Both the position numbers and the translations under genes were made by a program. Source: Solirubrobacter phytolaccae (GTDB taxonomy: Bacteria > Actinomycetota > Thermoleophilia > Solirubrobacterales > Solirubrobacteraceae). From it: a stretch of 64,000 bases of DNA. The notes under the pieces are model-generated. The model worked only from the letters and a program-made list of their open reading frames with translations. It was not told the DNA's origin and ran no database searches. The stretch spans positions 21,130 to 85,129 of the forward strand of contig NZ_JAPDDP010000026.1 in assembly GCF_027587195.1 (NCBI RefSeq), read 5' to 3'. Positions 17,918 through 26,644 of the stretch are shown here, piece by piece. Every line of letters begins with the position of its first letter. Position 1 is the first letter of the stretch.

Positions 17918-19873
17918 CTAGGCGGCGCGCTTCTTCTTCGCCGGCGCCGCGGCCACTTCCGTGGGCGGCAGCGGCTCGTCCTGGGCGGAGAGCGGCTGCA
18001 GGCCGGCGGCGAGCTTCTCGTCGGCGCGGATCACGTGCATCACGGCGTTGATCAGCGCGAGGTGCGTGAACGCCTGCGGGAAGTTGCCGAGGTGGCGGCC
18101 GCTGCGCGGGTCGATCTCCTCCGCGTACAGGTGCAGCGGGGACGCGTAGCCGAGCAGCTTCTGGCACAGGTCGCGCGCCAGGTGGTGCTCGCCGATCTCG
18201 CTCAGGGCGCTCACGAGCCAGAACGAGCAGATCGTGAACGTGCCCTCCTCGCCCTGGAGGCCGTCGTCGGTCTCCTCGACCTTGTAGCGCAGCACGAGCC
18301 CGTCGATCGTCAGGTCGTTGGCGATCGCCATCACCGTCTTGCGCACGCGCTCGTCCGTCGGCGGCAGGAAGCGCACGAGCGGGATCAGCAGCGCGCTCGC
18401 GTCCAGCGCCTCGGTGTCGTAGTGCTGGGTGAAGACGCCGTCCTTGCAGCCATGCTCGAGGATGTCGGCCTTGATCTCGTCGGCCTTCGCGCGCCAGATC
18501 TCGGACTGCTCGTGGTTCTCGCGCAGCGTCGCGAGGCGGGCGCCACGGTCGCACGCGACCCAGCACATGACCTTCGAGGACACGAAGTGCTTGTCCTCGC
18601 CGCGCACCTCCCAGATGCCGCGGTCGGGCTTCTGCCAGTTCTCGATCGCGGCCTCGACCAGGCTCTTGATCAGCGGCCAGCGGCGCTCGGGCAGGTGGTC
18701 GCGGGACTTGGCGTGCAGGAAGATCGAGTCCAGCATCGTGCCCCACACGTCGTGCTGGCGCTGGTTGTAGGCGCCGTTGCCGATGCGGACAGGGCGGGCG
18801 TTGTCGTAGCCGCTGAGGTGGTCGAGCGTCTCCTCGATCAGCTCACGCTCGCCCTGGATGCCGTACATGACCTGCAGGTCGTCGGCCTGTGCCGCGTCCT
18901 GCATGAAGTAGAAGTAGTCGTTGGCCTCCCACTCGAAGCCGAGCGAGTGCAGGCCCCAGAGCATGAAGGTGCTGTCGCGGACCCAGCTGTAGCGGTAGTC
19001 CCAGTTGCGCTCGCCACCCGGGGTCTCGGGGAGGCTCGTGGTCGCGGCGGCGATCATCGCGCCCGTCGGCGAGTAGCTCAGGCCCTTCAGCGTGAGGGCG
19101 CTGCGCTGGAGGTACTGGCGCCACGGATGATCCGGGAACGTGCCGTGCGCGAGCCACTGGTGCCAGTAGTCGGCGGTGTTGACCAGGCGCTCGTAGGCCT
19201 CGTCGTACGTCTTCGGGCCGGGGTGCTCCGAGAACGCCAGCGAGACGAACGCGGTCTCCCCCGCCTTCAGGGTGCTGACCGCTCGCACGCGCGAGCCCTC
19301 GAAGCCGACGCGCAGGTCGGTCGTCAGGTGCAGCTTGGTGCCCCAGCCCTCGGCGGTCGCGACCGCCTCGTGGTAGCCCTCACCCGCGTACTCCCACTGC
19401 GCGTAGCGGCGGCCGTAGTCGAAGATCGGGTCGCACTCCATCTGGACCTCGACCGAGCCGTTCACGCAACGCATCGTGCGCAGGAGCACGTGGTCGGCGT
19501 CGTAGTCCGTGGGGGCGCGCCGGTGCGTCGTGGAGCGCTCCTCCTTGTCGTGCCACGGGCCGATCAGCAGCACGTCGCGGACGATCAGCCAGCCGCGGTC
19601 GGTGCCCCAGGTGGTCTCCAGGATCATCGTGCCCGGCAGGTAGCGCCGGGCGGCGGGGACCATCGTGTCCGCCGGGCCGAGCCGGAACGTGCCGGCGTCG
19701 CGGTCCAGGACCGCGCCGAACACGCTCGGACCGTCATGGCGGGGCAGGCACAGCCACTCGATCGCGCCGGACGGCGCCACCAGGGCGTTCGTCTCGCAGT
19801 CCGAGAGGAAGCCGTAGTCCGCGATCGGCGGGAAGGGGGAAGAGAGCGGAGGGTTCGCGTTGTCCAGCGACAT
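17918..19873 (-). CDS. GH15 glucoamylase/trehalase-like glycoside hydrolase
   Basis: A 651-residue cytoplasmic GH15 protein. It has the N-terminal beta-sandwich opening (IADYGFLSDCETNALVAPSG, IEWLCLPRHDGPSVFG) and the alpha/alpha-barrel with RNWDYRYSWVRDS. The probable general acid Glu lies in DRGIWEVRG, and the probable base is in EEGTFTICSFW. In actinobacteria this architecture includes the trehalases of Mycobacterium; glucoamylase or isomaltase activity is the alternative. No signal peptide is visible. The Lys/Arg tail AKKKRAA is odd but short. It is 25 bp from holA on the same strand. Confidence 0.85.
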   Translation of the reverse strand: MSLDNANPPLSSPFPPIADYGFLSDCETNALVAPSGAIEWLCLPRHDGPSVFGAVLDRDAGTFRLGPADTMVPAARRYLPGTMILETTWGTDRGWLIVRDVLLIGPWHDKEERSTTHRRAPTDYDADHVLLRTMRCVNGSVEVQMECDPIFDYGRRYAQWEYAGEGYHEAVATAEGWGTKLHLTTDLRVGFEGSRVRAVSTLKAGETAFVSLAFSEHPGPKTYDEAYERLVNTADYWHQWLAHGTFPDHPWRQYLQRSALTLKGLSYSPTGAMIAAATTSLPETPGGERNWDYRYSWVRDSTFMLWGLHSLGFEWEANDYFYFMQDAAQADDLQVMYGIQGERELIEETLDHLSGYDNARPVRIGNGAYNQRQHDVWGTMLDSIFLHAKSRDHLPERRWPLIKSLVEAAIENWQKPDRGIWEVRGEDKHFVSSKVMCWVACDRGARLATLRENHEQSEIWRAKADEIKADILEHGCKDGVFTQHYDTEALDASALLIPLVRFLPPTDERVRKTVMAIANDLTIDGLVLRYKVEETDDGLQGEEGTFTICSFWLVSALSEIGEHHLARDLCQKLLGYASPLHLYAEEIDPRSGRHLGNFPQAFTHLALINAVMHVIRADEKLAAGLQPLSAQDEPLPPTEVAAAPAKKKRAA

Positions 19874-19898
19874 TGCCGCTGGATGCTAGGGAGTTCGC

Positions 19899-20876
19899 TC
19901 AGGCGGCGGCAGCGAGGACGGCGCGGATGGCGACCGTGTCCTCATTGAGCCCGCCGCCCAGGTGCCCGCGCGTCGCGGCCTCGAGGTCGGCCATCGCCGC
20001 AAGCGCTTGGCGCAGCGACTCGAGATCCCGCGCCCCGACGTCCTTGATGAACTTGTCGGCGGCGCGCGGCGGCATCCGCAGCGTGCGCTTGACCTGCGCG
20101 GGCGCCTGCCCCGCGTGCAACGCTTCTGCCACGGTGACCGCGTCGCGCAGCCGGCGGACCATGTTGTAGATGAGGCCCGTGACCCGCTCACCCTGCTGGC
20201 GCAGCTCGAGCAGCAGCTCCAGCGACGCCTGCTTGTCGCCCGCGACGAGCGCGTCGGCGAGGCTCCAGACCTTCTTCTCGGAGGACGTCGCACAGGAGTC
20301 GATGACCTCCTCCGGCCCGATGTAGGCCCCCGGCCCGTGCTCGAGCGCGAGCTTCTCCAGCTCGCGCATCAGCCGCTGCTGGCGCTCCCCGACCTGCGCG
20401 ACGAGCGCTTTGGCGCCCTCCCGGTCCAGGTCGATCTTCAGGCCCTTGGCCTGTGCCTCCAGCCACTTCGGCAGATCCCAGGCCTTGACGTTGTTCTCGG
20501 CCGCGATCTGCCCTTCGACCTTCTTGACGGCGTCGTGCAGCTTGTCCGGCGCCTTGTAGCGGCCCTCTTCGCGGGCGAAGAACGCGACCGTCAGCGTCTC
20601 GGGATCGGCCGACTTGAGCGCGGTGGCGACACCGGTGACCTCGGCGTCCTTCCAGCGCTCGACGCCGTCGGCGATCACGAACCGCCGGCCCATCGCGAAC
20701 GTCATCGTCGAGATCGCGATCTCCAGCGCCGCGGGCGTGCACTGGTCGCCCTCGTAGACCTCGACACCGGCCGTGCCCGCCGACTCCTCGGCCATCGCGC
20801 GTAGACGGGCGCGCCGCTCGGCGATCCGACCGTGGTCGTCGCCGTGGATGAGGTACGCGGCGCGGAAAGCAGGCAC
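19899..20876 (-). CDS. holA: DNA polymerase III subunit delta (HolA)
   Basis: A 325-residue delta subunit that opens the sliding clamp. The N-terminal RecA-like fold begins AYLIHGDDHGRIAERRARLR, followed by the clamp-binding region (TMTFAMGRRFVIADGVERWK) and the helical collar domain at the C-terminus (VWSLADALVAGDKQASLELL, LRMPPRAADKF). The GTG at 20876 has TAGACT 8 nt upstream, suggesting a leaderless start; the open frame extends further upstream without similarity. In the ancestral order holA follows comEC and precedes rpsT, as here, apart from inserted genes. Confidence 0.9.
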   Translation of the reverse strand: MPAFRAAYLIHGDDHGRIAERRARLRAMAEESAGTAGVEVYEGDQCTPAALEIAISTMTFAMGRRFVIADGVERWKDAEVTGVATALKSADPETLTVAFFAREEGRYKAPDKLHDAVKKVEGQIAAENNVKAWDLPKWLEAQAKGLKIDLDREGAKALVAQVGERQQRLMRELEKLALEHGPGAYIGPEEVIDSCATSSEKKVWSLADALVAGDKQASLELLLELRQQGERVTGLIYNMVRRLRDAVTVAEALHAGQAPAQVKRTLRMPPRAADKFIKDVGARDLESLRQALAAMADLEAATRGHLGGGLNEDTVAIRAVLAAAA

Positions 20877-20972
20877 GCGGAGCGAGTCTATCCCCGTAAC
20901 TGGACGGCAACCTCCCGGTTTTGGCGCATTGGAACTCTCATGGCGTTCCAATCCACAGGATCAGGAGGATCT

Positions 20973-23690
20973 GTGCCTTTGCTCAGCAGGATGGTCGCCG
21001 CAGCGGCGACCGGTGCCGTGCTCACACTGGTTGGATCGGGGTCCGCGCTCGCGGCCCCGACGGCGTTCGTGACCGACGGCAACGCGTCCGTGTTCCCGGT
21101 CGACGTCGCCACGGGCGTGCCCGGCGAGCGGATCGCGCTCACCACCGGTGAGACCCAGCTCGTCGTCGCCTCGCCGGACGGCAAGACCATCTACACCCTG
21201 GGGGCCAGCCCCGGGCTCCTGTCGGTGATCGACGCGGCCACGCGCACGGTCAAGTCGACGATCACGATCGGCACGGTCCCGGCCGGCCTCGCGATCACAC
21301 CGGACGGCACGAAGCTCTACGTGACGCGCCAGTTCTCGCGCCAGCTCATCCCCGTCGACGCCGCGACCGGCGCGACCGGCCCGGCGATCACGACCGGGAA
21401 CGGCCCGCGCGGGATCGCGATCACGCCCGACGGCACGAAGGTCGTCGTGACGAACTACAGCGGCAGCCAGGTGCAGATCGTGTCGGTCGCGACGGGCGCT
21501 GTGCTGTCGACGATCCCGGTCCCCGGCAACCCGCAGTCCGTCGTCATCACCCCGGACGGCAAGACCGCGTGGGCGTTCGCCGAGACCAACAAGCAGCTCG
21601 TCCCGATCGATCTCGCCACCGCGACGGCCGGGACGCCGATCGTGGTCGGGGGCACGACGCCGCGCACGATCGCGCTCGCGCCGGACGGCACGTCGATCTA
21701 CGTGTCGGACTGGGCGAGCGGTGATCTCACGCCGTTCGACCTCGCCACCGGCGCGCCGCGGACACCGATCGTCAGCCTGGGCGCGACGAGCGTCGCGTTC
21801 ACACCCGACGGCAAGACCGGCTACGCCCCCGGCGGCATGAGCGGCAAGGTCTTCCGCTTCGACGTCGCCACGGGCGCGCTGGGCACGCCGATCGAGCTCG
21901 GCAACTCCCCCGCGTACGTCGCGTTCTCGAACGTCACGCCCACTGAGCAGGGCCCGCCCGCGCCGACCTACACGCTCTCGCACGAGTACCTGTCGGGCAC
22001 CGTGGGCGATCCGACGAACGACCGCGTCACGATCACCGTCGCGCAGAAGACGGCGGCCGGCGGCGATGTCGATGCTTCGGCGTTGCGCGTGGAAGCGGTG
22101 CTGTCGTCGAACCCGGCGGTCGCGGCATTGAGCGGCGTGACCGTGAGTGGGATGGGCGCGACCCGGTCGGTGTCGATCACGCCCGCGGGCGGCGTCGGCT
22201 ACGCGGACATCGCGCTGCGGGTGAGCGGCCTCGGAACCGAGACGACGACCGCGATCGTCAACTACGCCGCCTCGGGCGCCGCGCCGACCGCGACGAGCCG
22301 CTCGCTGATCGGCAGCGCGGACGCGTCGGCCGCGATCGACGCCGGCGACGGCTACATGCTCGTCGCCGACGACGAGAGCAACATCATCAAGCTCTTCAAG
22401 CGCGACTCCTCGGAGCGGCGCGTGAAGGACTGGGACTTCCAGACGCGCGTGCAGGCGCCGCGCGAGGTCGACATCGAGGCCGCGACGCGCGTCGGCGACA
22501 CGATCTACTGGAGCGGGTCGCTCGGCAACAACAAGGAGGGCAAGCTGCGGCCGGAGCGGGCGTTCGTGTTCACGACGGTGGTGAGCGGATCGGGCGCGAG
22601 CACCGAGCTGACGTTCGGGAACCGCTACGCCGGGCTGCGCGACGACCTGATCGAATGGGACCAGGCGCACGGGAATCGCTTCGGGTTCGCGGCCGGCGCG
22701 GCCGAGGGCAAGATCCCCAAGATCCTCAACGGCTTCAACGTCGAGGGGCTGGAGTTCGCGCCGGGGTCGACCTCGGTGGCGTACGTCGGGTTCCGGGCGC
22801 CGCTGGTGCCCGCCGTTCCGGGTGGCAAGGCGCTGGTCGTGCCAGTGCTCAACTTCGACCAGGTCGCCTCGGCGAGCGCGAAGGCGACGTTCGGCGAGCC
22901 GATCCTGTGGGACCTCGGCGGGCTCAGCATCCGCGACATCCGCAAGAACGCGCTCGACCAGTACCTCGTGCTGGCCGGCTCCTACGACGCCGGCGGGCGC
23001 TACGAGCTGTGGACCTGGGACGGTGTGTCGTCGCACGCGCCGCGCAAGTCGCCGACGCCGCTGCCCGCCCTGGACACCACGGGCGAGGACCCGGGTGCGT
23101 GGGAGGCGATCGTCGACGTGCCCGCGCCGCTGCGGACCGGTGCGCCGGTGCAGCTGCTGATGGACCAGGGCGCGGCGGACCTCTACCACGACGGCCAGGA
23201 GGCGAAGTCGCTCAACCCGGAGTGGAGCAAGGGCCGGTCCGACTGGTTCTCGCTCGAGCTGCCGACCGACATCACGGTGGGCCTCTCGGGCACGGTGCCG
23301 CTGACGCTCGGGCTGTCGCTGGGCTCGGGCTCGGCTTCGTTCGGCACGTTCCTGCCGGGCGTCGGCCGGGATTACGTGGCGCCGCTGGACGCGACGGTCA
23401 CGGCGACGGCGGAGGCGAGCGCGTTGACGGTGTATGACCCGAGCAGCGTCGTGCCGGGCCGGCTGGTGAACGGGACACGGGCGCTGGCGACGCCGGTGGC
23501 GGCGCGAGCCGGGACGGGTGCGTTCGCGCCGGTCGGGAGCGCCGCGGTGACGCTGGGCGCCTGGACCGAGCCGGTCAGCAACGAGCCCGTCGCGCTCGAG
23601 TTCCGGCAGTCGATCGGGGCGCGTGAGGGCCTGAGCGCGGGCGAGTACGGCAAGACGCTCGTGTTCCTGCTCGCACAAACGACGCCGTAG
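20973..23690 (+). CDS. Secreted beta-propeller protein with novel C-terminal domain
   Basis: A 905-residue exported protein. The GTG at 20973 has AGGAGG (20963-20968) at ideal spacing and starts a signal peptide (core AAAATGAVLTLVGSGSALA, cleavage near ALA-AP). Residues ~20-320 hold seven YncE-like blades with LAITPDGTKLYVT motifs; a beta-sandwich region and a DUF3616-like second propeller-like part (KDWDFQTRVQAPREVDIEA, NGFNVEGLEFAPGS) follow. The last ~135 residues (FGTFLPGVGRDY ... GEYGKTLVF) match the C-terminus of the convergent nuclease gene. YncE-type propellers often bind nucleic acids or cell wall; no enzyme activity can be read. An in-frame ATG 33 nt upstream is less favoured. Confidence 0.75.
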   Translation: MPLLSRMVAAAATGAVLTLVGSGSALAAPTAFVTDGNASVFPVDVATGVPGERIALTTGETQLVVASPDGKTIYTLGASPGLLSVIDAATRTVKSTITIGTVPAGLAITPDGTKLYVTRQFSRQLIPVDAATGATGPAITTGNGPRGIAITPDGTKVVVTNYSGSQVQIVSVATGAVLSTIPVPGNPQSVVITPDGKTAWAFAETNKQLVPIDLATATAGTPIVVGGTTPRTIALAPDGTSIYVSDWASGDLTPFDLATGAPRTPIVSLGATSVAFTPDGKTGYAPGGMSGKVFRFDVATGALGTPIELGNSPAYVAFSNVTPTEQGPPAPTYTLSHEYLSGTVGDPTNDRVTITVAQKTAAGGDVDASALRVEAVLSSNPAVAALSGVTVSGMGATRSVSITPAGGVGYADIALRVSGLGTETTTAIVNYAASGAAPTATSRSLIGSADASAAIDAGDGYMLVADDESNIIKLFKRDSSERRVKDWDFQTRVQAPREVDIEAATRVGDTIYWSGSLGNNKEGKLRPERAFVFTTVVSGSGASTELTFGNRYAGLRDDLIEWDQAHGNRFGFAAGAAEGKIPKILNGFNVEGLEFAPGSTSVAYVGFRAPLVPAVPGGKALVVPVLNFDQVASASAKATFGEPILWDLGGLSIRDIRKNALDQYLVLAGSYDAGGRYELWTWDGVSSHAPRKSPTPLPALDTTGEDPGAWEAIVDVPAPLRTGAPVQLLMDQGAADLYHDGQEAKSLNPEWSKGRSDWFSLELPTDITVGLSGTVPLTLGLSLGSGSASFGTFLPGVGRDYVAPLDATVTATAEASALTVYDPSSVVPGRLVNGTRALATPVAARAGTGAFAPVGSAAVTLGAWTEPVSNEPVALEFRQSIGAREGLSAGEYGKTLVFLLAQTTP

Positions 23691-23695
23691 AACGA

Positions 23696-23726
23696 CCGAG
23701 GGGGCGCCGCAGTGGCGCCCCCTCGG
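23696..23726. terminator. Bidirectional hairpin between convergent secreted-protein genes
   Basis: A perfect 13-base-pair stem (CCGAGGGGGCGCC / GGCGCCCCCTCGG) with a five-base loop, GCAGT. It lies 5 bp after the propeller-protein stop and about 27 bp beyond the nuclease stop. A poor uridine tract on either side makes efficiency uncertain, but stability is very high. Confidence 0.75.
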
Positions 23727-23753
23727 GTTACGTTCGGCGCGCTCGGCGCGCGG

Positions 23754-26504
23754 TTACGGCGTGGTGGTGCTCAGGGTGAACGTGAGCGTCTTGGAGTAGC
23801 TGCCGGTGCGCAGGCCGTCCTCGGCTGCGATCGACTGCTTGAAGCCGACCGTGACCTTGCGGACGCTGATCGGCTCGGTCCAGGACGCCAGCGCCAGCGG
23901 GCTGCTGTCGGTCTTCAGCGGCGCGTACGTGCCGCCGTTGGCGTTGACCTGCACGGGCGTGCGGAGCGCGTGCACGCCGTTGACCAGGCGGCCGGTGGCC
24001 GTGGTGGAGGCGTCGTTGACGCTCAGCGTCGCATCCGCGCCGGTCGAGGTGACCGTCGCGTCCAGCGTCGTCGTGTAGTCGCGAGCCACACCCGGCAGGA
24101 ACGTGCCGAACGAGGCGTCGCCGATCGTCAGCGCCAGCGTCGCGGGGACGCTGCCGGTGAGGTTGCTCGGCTGCGAGACGCTCGCGCCCTTGGCGAGCTC
24201 GAACGTCACGACCGGCGGGTCATGGTCGGAGATGCCGCTGCCGTCGCCCTCGGGGCGCTCGTAGTAGTCGTTGTCGAAGTGCACGTAGCGGAAGTCCGTC
24301 ACGCGCGACTCGAGGCCGGAGGAGACGAAGATGTGGTCCAGCGTCTGCAGGTGGCCGTTGAACTTGTACGAGTAGGCCTGGCCCACCGGCGCCTTGGTCC
24401 ACAGGTTCGCGAGGGCGTTGCCGCCCGCGAGCGTGCTGAGCGCGGTGGAGAACTCGAAGTCGTTCAGGTCACCGGCGACGAGGACGTTCTTGCCCTCCTG
24501 CTGCATCTGCTTGGCGGCCGTGTTGACCCAGGCCGCCTCGTCGATCCGGCACTGGTTCTGGTGCGACTGCGACGCCCAGTGGTTGCTGAGGGCGGTGAAG
24601 GTGATGTCGCCCTTCTTGAGCTCGAGCGCGTACGGGGCGCGGTCGAACAGCTTGCCCGGGTAGAGGTCGCAGACGCCCGCGTTGGCCCACGGGCCGGGGA
24701 CGTCGGCGCCGATCACGCGGCCGTTGGTGGCCGTCGTGCCGTTCTTGACGAGGAAGCCGGGCGCGATGCCGCGGCCGTCGTTGTTCGGGGCGATATAGCC
24801 CGTGTAGTTGCCGAGCTTCGCGGCCAGGCCGGTGAGCGCGTTCTTGCCGTTGAGGACCGCGACTTCCTGGACGGCGATGACGTCCGGCTCCTTGAGGAAG
24901 TTCTTGATCGCCAGGGCGATCGTGCGGATGCGCTCCTCGTACTCGGCGTCGGTGATGGTGTGGCCGTCGTTGCTCTCGCCCACCGGGAACAGGTTCTCGA
25001 CGTTGAAGGAGGCGACGCGCAGCGTGTTGTCCTCCGGCGTCGGGACGGCCGGCGGGTACGCGGCGTTGATCGGGCCGCGCTCGATCGTCGGGGCGGTCGC
25101 GCCCGTGAGCTGAGGCACGATCTTGAAGAAGCTGTAGCTGTAGCTCAGCGGGCCCGTGACGCTCTTGACGACGTCGAAGAGGTCCAGGTCGACCTGCGTG
25201 AGGCTGCGCCACGGCAGGCGCGGGTCGGCGGGGTTGCCGGCGCCACCGTCGGGCGAGATGCCGAGCTCGGCGGGCGCGTCCGACCACGGGGTGGTCTCGG
25301 CGGCCGCGTCGTTCTTGCGGAACAGGCGCGTGGCGTCCGTTCCGGGCTCGACGAAGACGTCACGGAACTTGGTCGTGCCGCCGCCGGTGGCGATGCCGAC
25401 CGGAAGCGTCACGCGCATGCCCTGCAGCGCGCGGTAGTACGGGCGGTTGATCGGGTCCTGGTTCTCGGCCTTGGTCTGGTCGAGGACGACCGCCTCCGGG
25501 AGCGGCTTCTTGTCCGTGGAGACGGAGACGGCGACCGTGTTCAGGTCGACTTCCTGGGCGTTCGGGTTCGTCGTGGAGCCGACGCCGTCCGGCACGATCT
25601 CGACCTGGCCGAACTTCGCGTTCGCGCGACCCTCGATGACGACCTCACGGCCGATGACGTCCGCCGGGTTGGTCGCGCTGCGGCGGATGCCCGCCACGAA
25701 GATGGCGCTCGAGGTGGTGGCCGTCGCCGAACGGGTCTCCTCCTGGATCCAGATGCCCGAGTCGCCCTTGTAGATGGCGTCGTAGGAGGAGCCGTAGAGG
25801 TTGTCGATGCCGGTCACGATGCCCTTGATGCGGACGCGCGTGCCGTTGCACGCCGACGAGGCGCCGAGCGTTTGGATGCTCGTGATGCTGGTGACCGCCG
25901 GGGCGGTCTGGCAGCCCTCGCCGGGCTCGACCGGACCACCGGTGCAGGCGCTGCCGCACTTGGTGGGGGTCGGCGTCGTCGGACCGGTGAAGTCGGCCGC
26001 GTTGTCGTCGGTGTCCTGCGTGCCGCCGTTCTTGCGGATGAACCCGCCGGGGCCGGTCGACGGCTGGGCGAGGCCCGCGCCTTCGCGGTAGGCCTGCGGG
26101 GCGGCGGTCGAGCCGAAGGCGTCGACGGTCGCCGACCCGTTGCGCAGGGCGATGCCGCCCGTGGCCGTGATACCCGTGCCGTACTGCACGTCGGACTGCG
26201 CCGTGAACGTGCCGGCCGAGTTGGCGAACACGAACGTCCCGTTCGCCGGCAGCGAAGCGCCGGCGGGCACGGTCGCCCGCACGCTGTTGGTGCCGGCGCT
26301 GTTGGCACCGACGATCGTCCAGCCGCCGATCGCGACGGCGGCGCCGGAGACGTTGCGGAGCTCGATGACTTCGTCGTTGCCGCCGCCGGGGCCGCCGAAC
26401 GCCACCTGCGAGATCACGACCGGGCCGGCCGCATGCGCTGCGGGTGCCGCGAGCGCAAGCGCGGCGATCGCCGTCGTCGCGACGGTCAGAAGACGGGGTT
26501 TCAC
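23754..26504 (-). CDS. Secreted lamin-tail/endonuclease-exonuclease-phosphatase nuclease
   Basis: A 916-residue exported protein of the ExeM type. GTG at 26504 starts a signal peptide (TVATTAIAALALAAPAAHAA). Next come a lamin-tail domain (VVISQVAFGGPGGGNDEVIE, ELRNVSGAAVAIGGWTIVG), an OB-like region (VRIKGIVTGIDNLYGSSYD) and a large EEP catalytic domain: VASFNVENLF, DVIAVQEV, the LSNHWAS, AGDLNDFE, DHIFVSS and SDHDPPV motifs that bind metal and catalyse hydrolysis are intact. The last ~133 residues match the C-terminus of the convergent propeller protein. It probably degrades extracellular DNA, perhaps for phosphate. Confidence 0.85.
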   Translation of the reverse strand: MKPRLLTVATTAIAALALAAPAAHAAGPVVISQVAFGGPGGGNDEVIELRNVSGAAVAIGGWTIVGANSAGTNSVRATVPAGASLPANGTFVFANSAGTFTAQSDVQYGTGITATGGIALRNGSATVDAFGSTAAPQAYREGAGLAQPSTGPGGFIRKNGGTQDTDDNAADFTGPTTPTPTKCGSACTGGPVEPGEGCQTAPAVTSITSIQTLGASSACNGTRVRIKGIVTGIDNLYGSSYDAIYKGDSGIWIQEETRSATATTSSAIFVAGIRRSATNPADVIGREVVIEGRANAKFGQVEIVPDGVGSTTNPNAQEVDLNTVAVSVSTDKKPLPEAVVLDQTKAENQDPINRPYYRALQGMRVTLPVGIATGGGTTKFRDVFVEPGTDATRLFRKNDAAAETTPWSDAPAELGISPDGGAGNPADPRLPWRSLTQVDLDLFDVVKSVTGPLSYSYSFFKIVPQLTGATAPTIERGPINAAYPPAVPTPEDNTLRVASFNVENLFPVGESNDGHTITDAEYEERIRTIALAIKNFLKEPDVIAVQEVAVLNGKNALTGLAAKLGNYTGYIAPNNDGRGIAPGFLVKNGTTATNGRVIGADVPGPWANAGVCDLYPGKLFDRAPYALELKKGDITFTALSNHWASQSHQNQCRIDEAAWVNTAAKQMQQEGKNVLVAGDLNDFEFSTALSTLAGGNALANLWTKAPVGQAYSYKFNGHLQTLDHIFVSSGLESRVTDFRYVHFDNDYYERPEGDGSGISDHDPPVVTFELAKGASVSQPSNLTGSVPATLALTIGDASFGTFLPGVARDYTTTLDATVTSTGADATLSVNDASTTATGRLVNGVHALRTPVQVNANGGTYAPLKTDSSPLALASWTEPISVRKVTVGFKQSIAAEDGLRTGSYSKTLTFTLSTTTP

Positions 26505-26572
26505 GATGGAGGAGTCCTTTCCGCGGGGGAATCCGAAAGACGGCGTCAACTTACAGGTGCGTCGCGCTGAGA

Positions 26573-26590
26573 GGTGACGGTTTGGTGACC
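26573..26590 (-). promoter_or_regulatory. Candidate PhoP (PHO-box-like) direct repeat upstream of the nuclease
   Basis: On the minus strand GGTCACC (26590-26584) and CGTCACC (26579-26573) form a direct repeat with an 11-bp period, 69-86 bp before the nuclease start. Streptomyces PHO boxes are 11-bp direct repeats near GTTCACC; these units match six and five of seven positions. Phosphate control would suit a secreted nuclease. The family reading is inference. Confidence 0.3.
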
Positions 26591-26644
26591 AACCCCGGTG
26601 GTTGCCCGGTATGAGCGGGTGTGGCGTGTGTCCGGCTGCGGACA

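Noticed and set aside
20961..26570. Very long reading frames antisense to the two secreted-protein genes (about 900-950 codons each)
   Set aside because: They are Arg/His/Ala-rich frame shadows typical of GC-rich DNA, with no motifs or signal, while the opposite strand encodes clear signal peptides, propeller and nuclease motifs.
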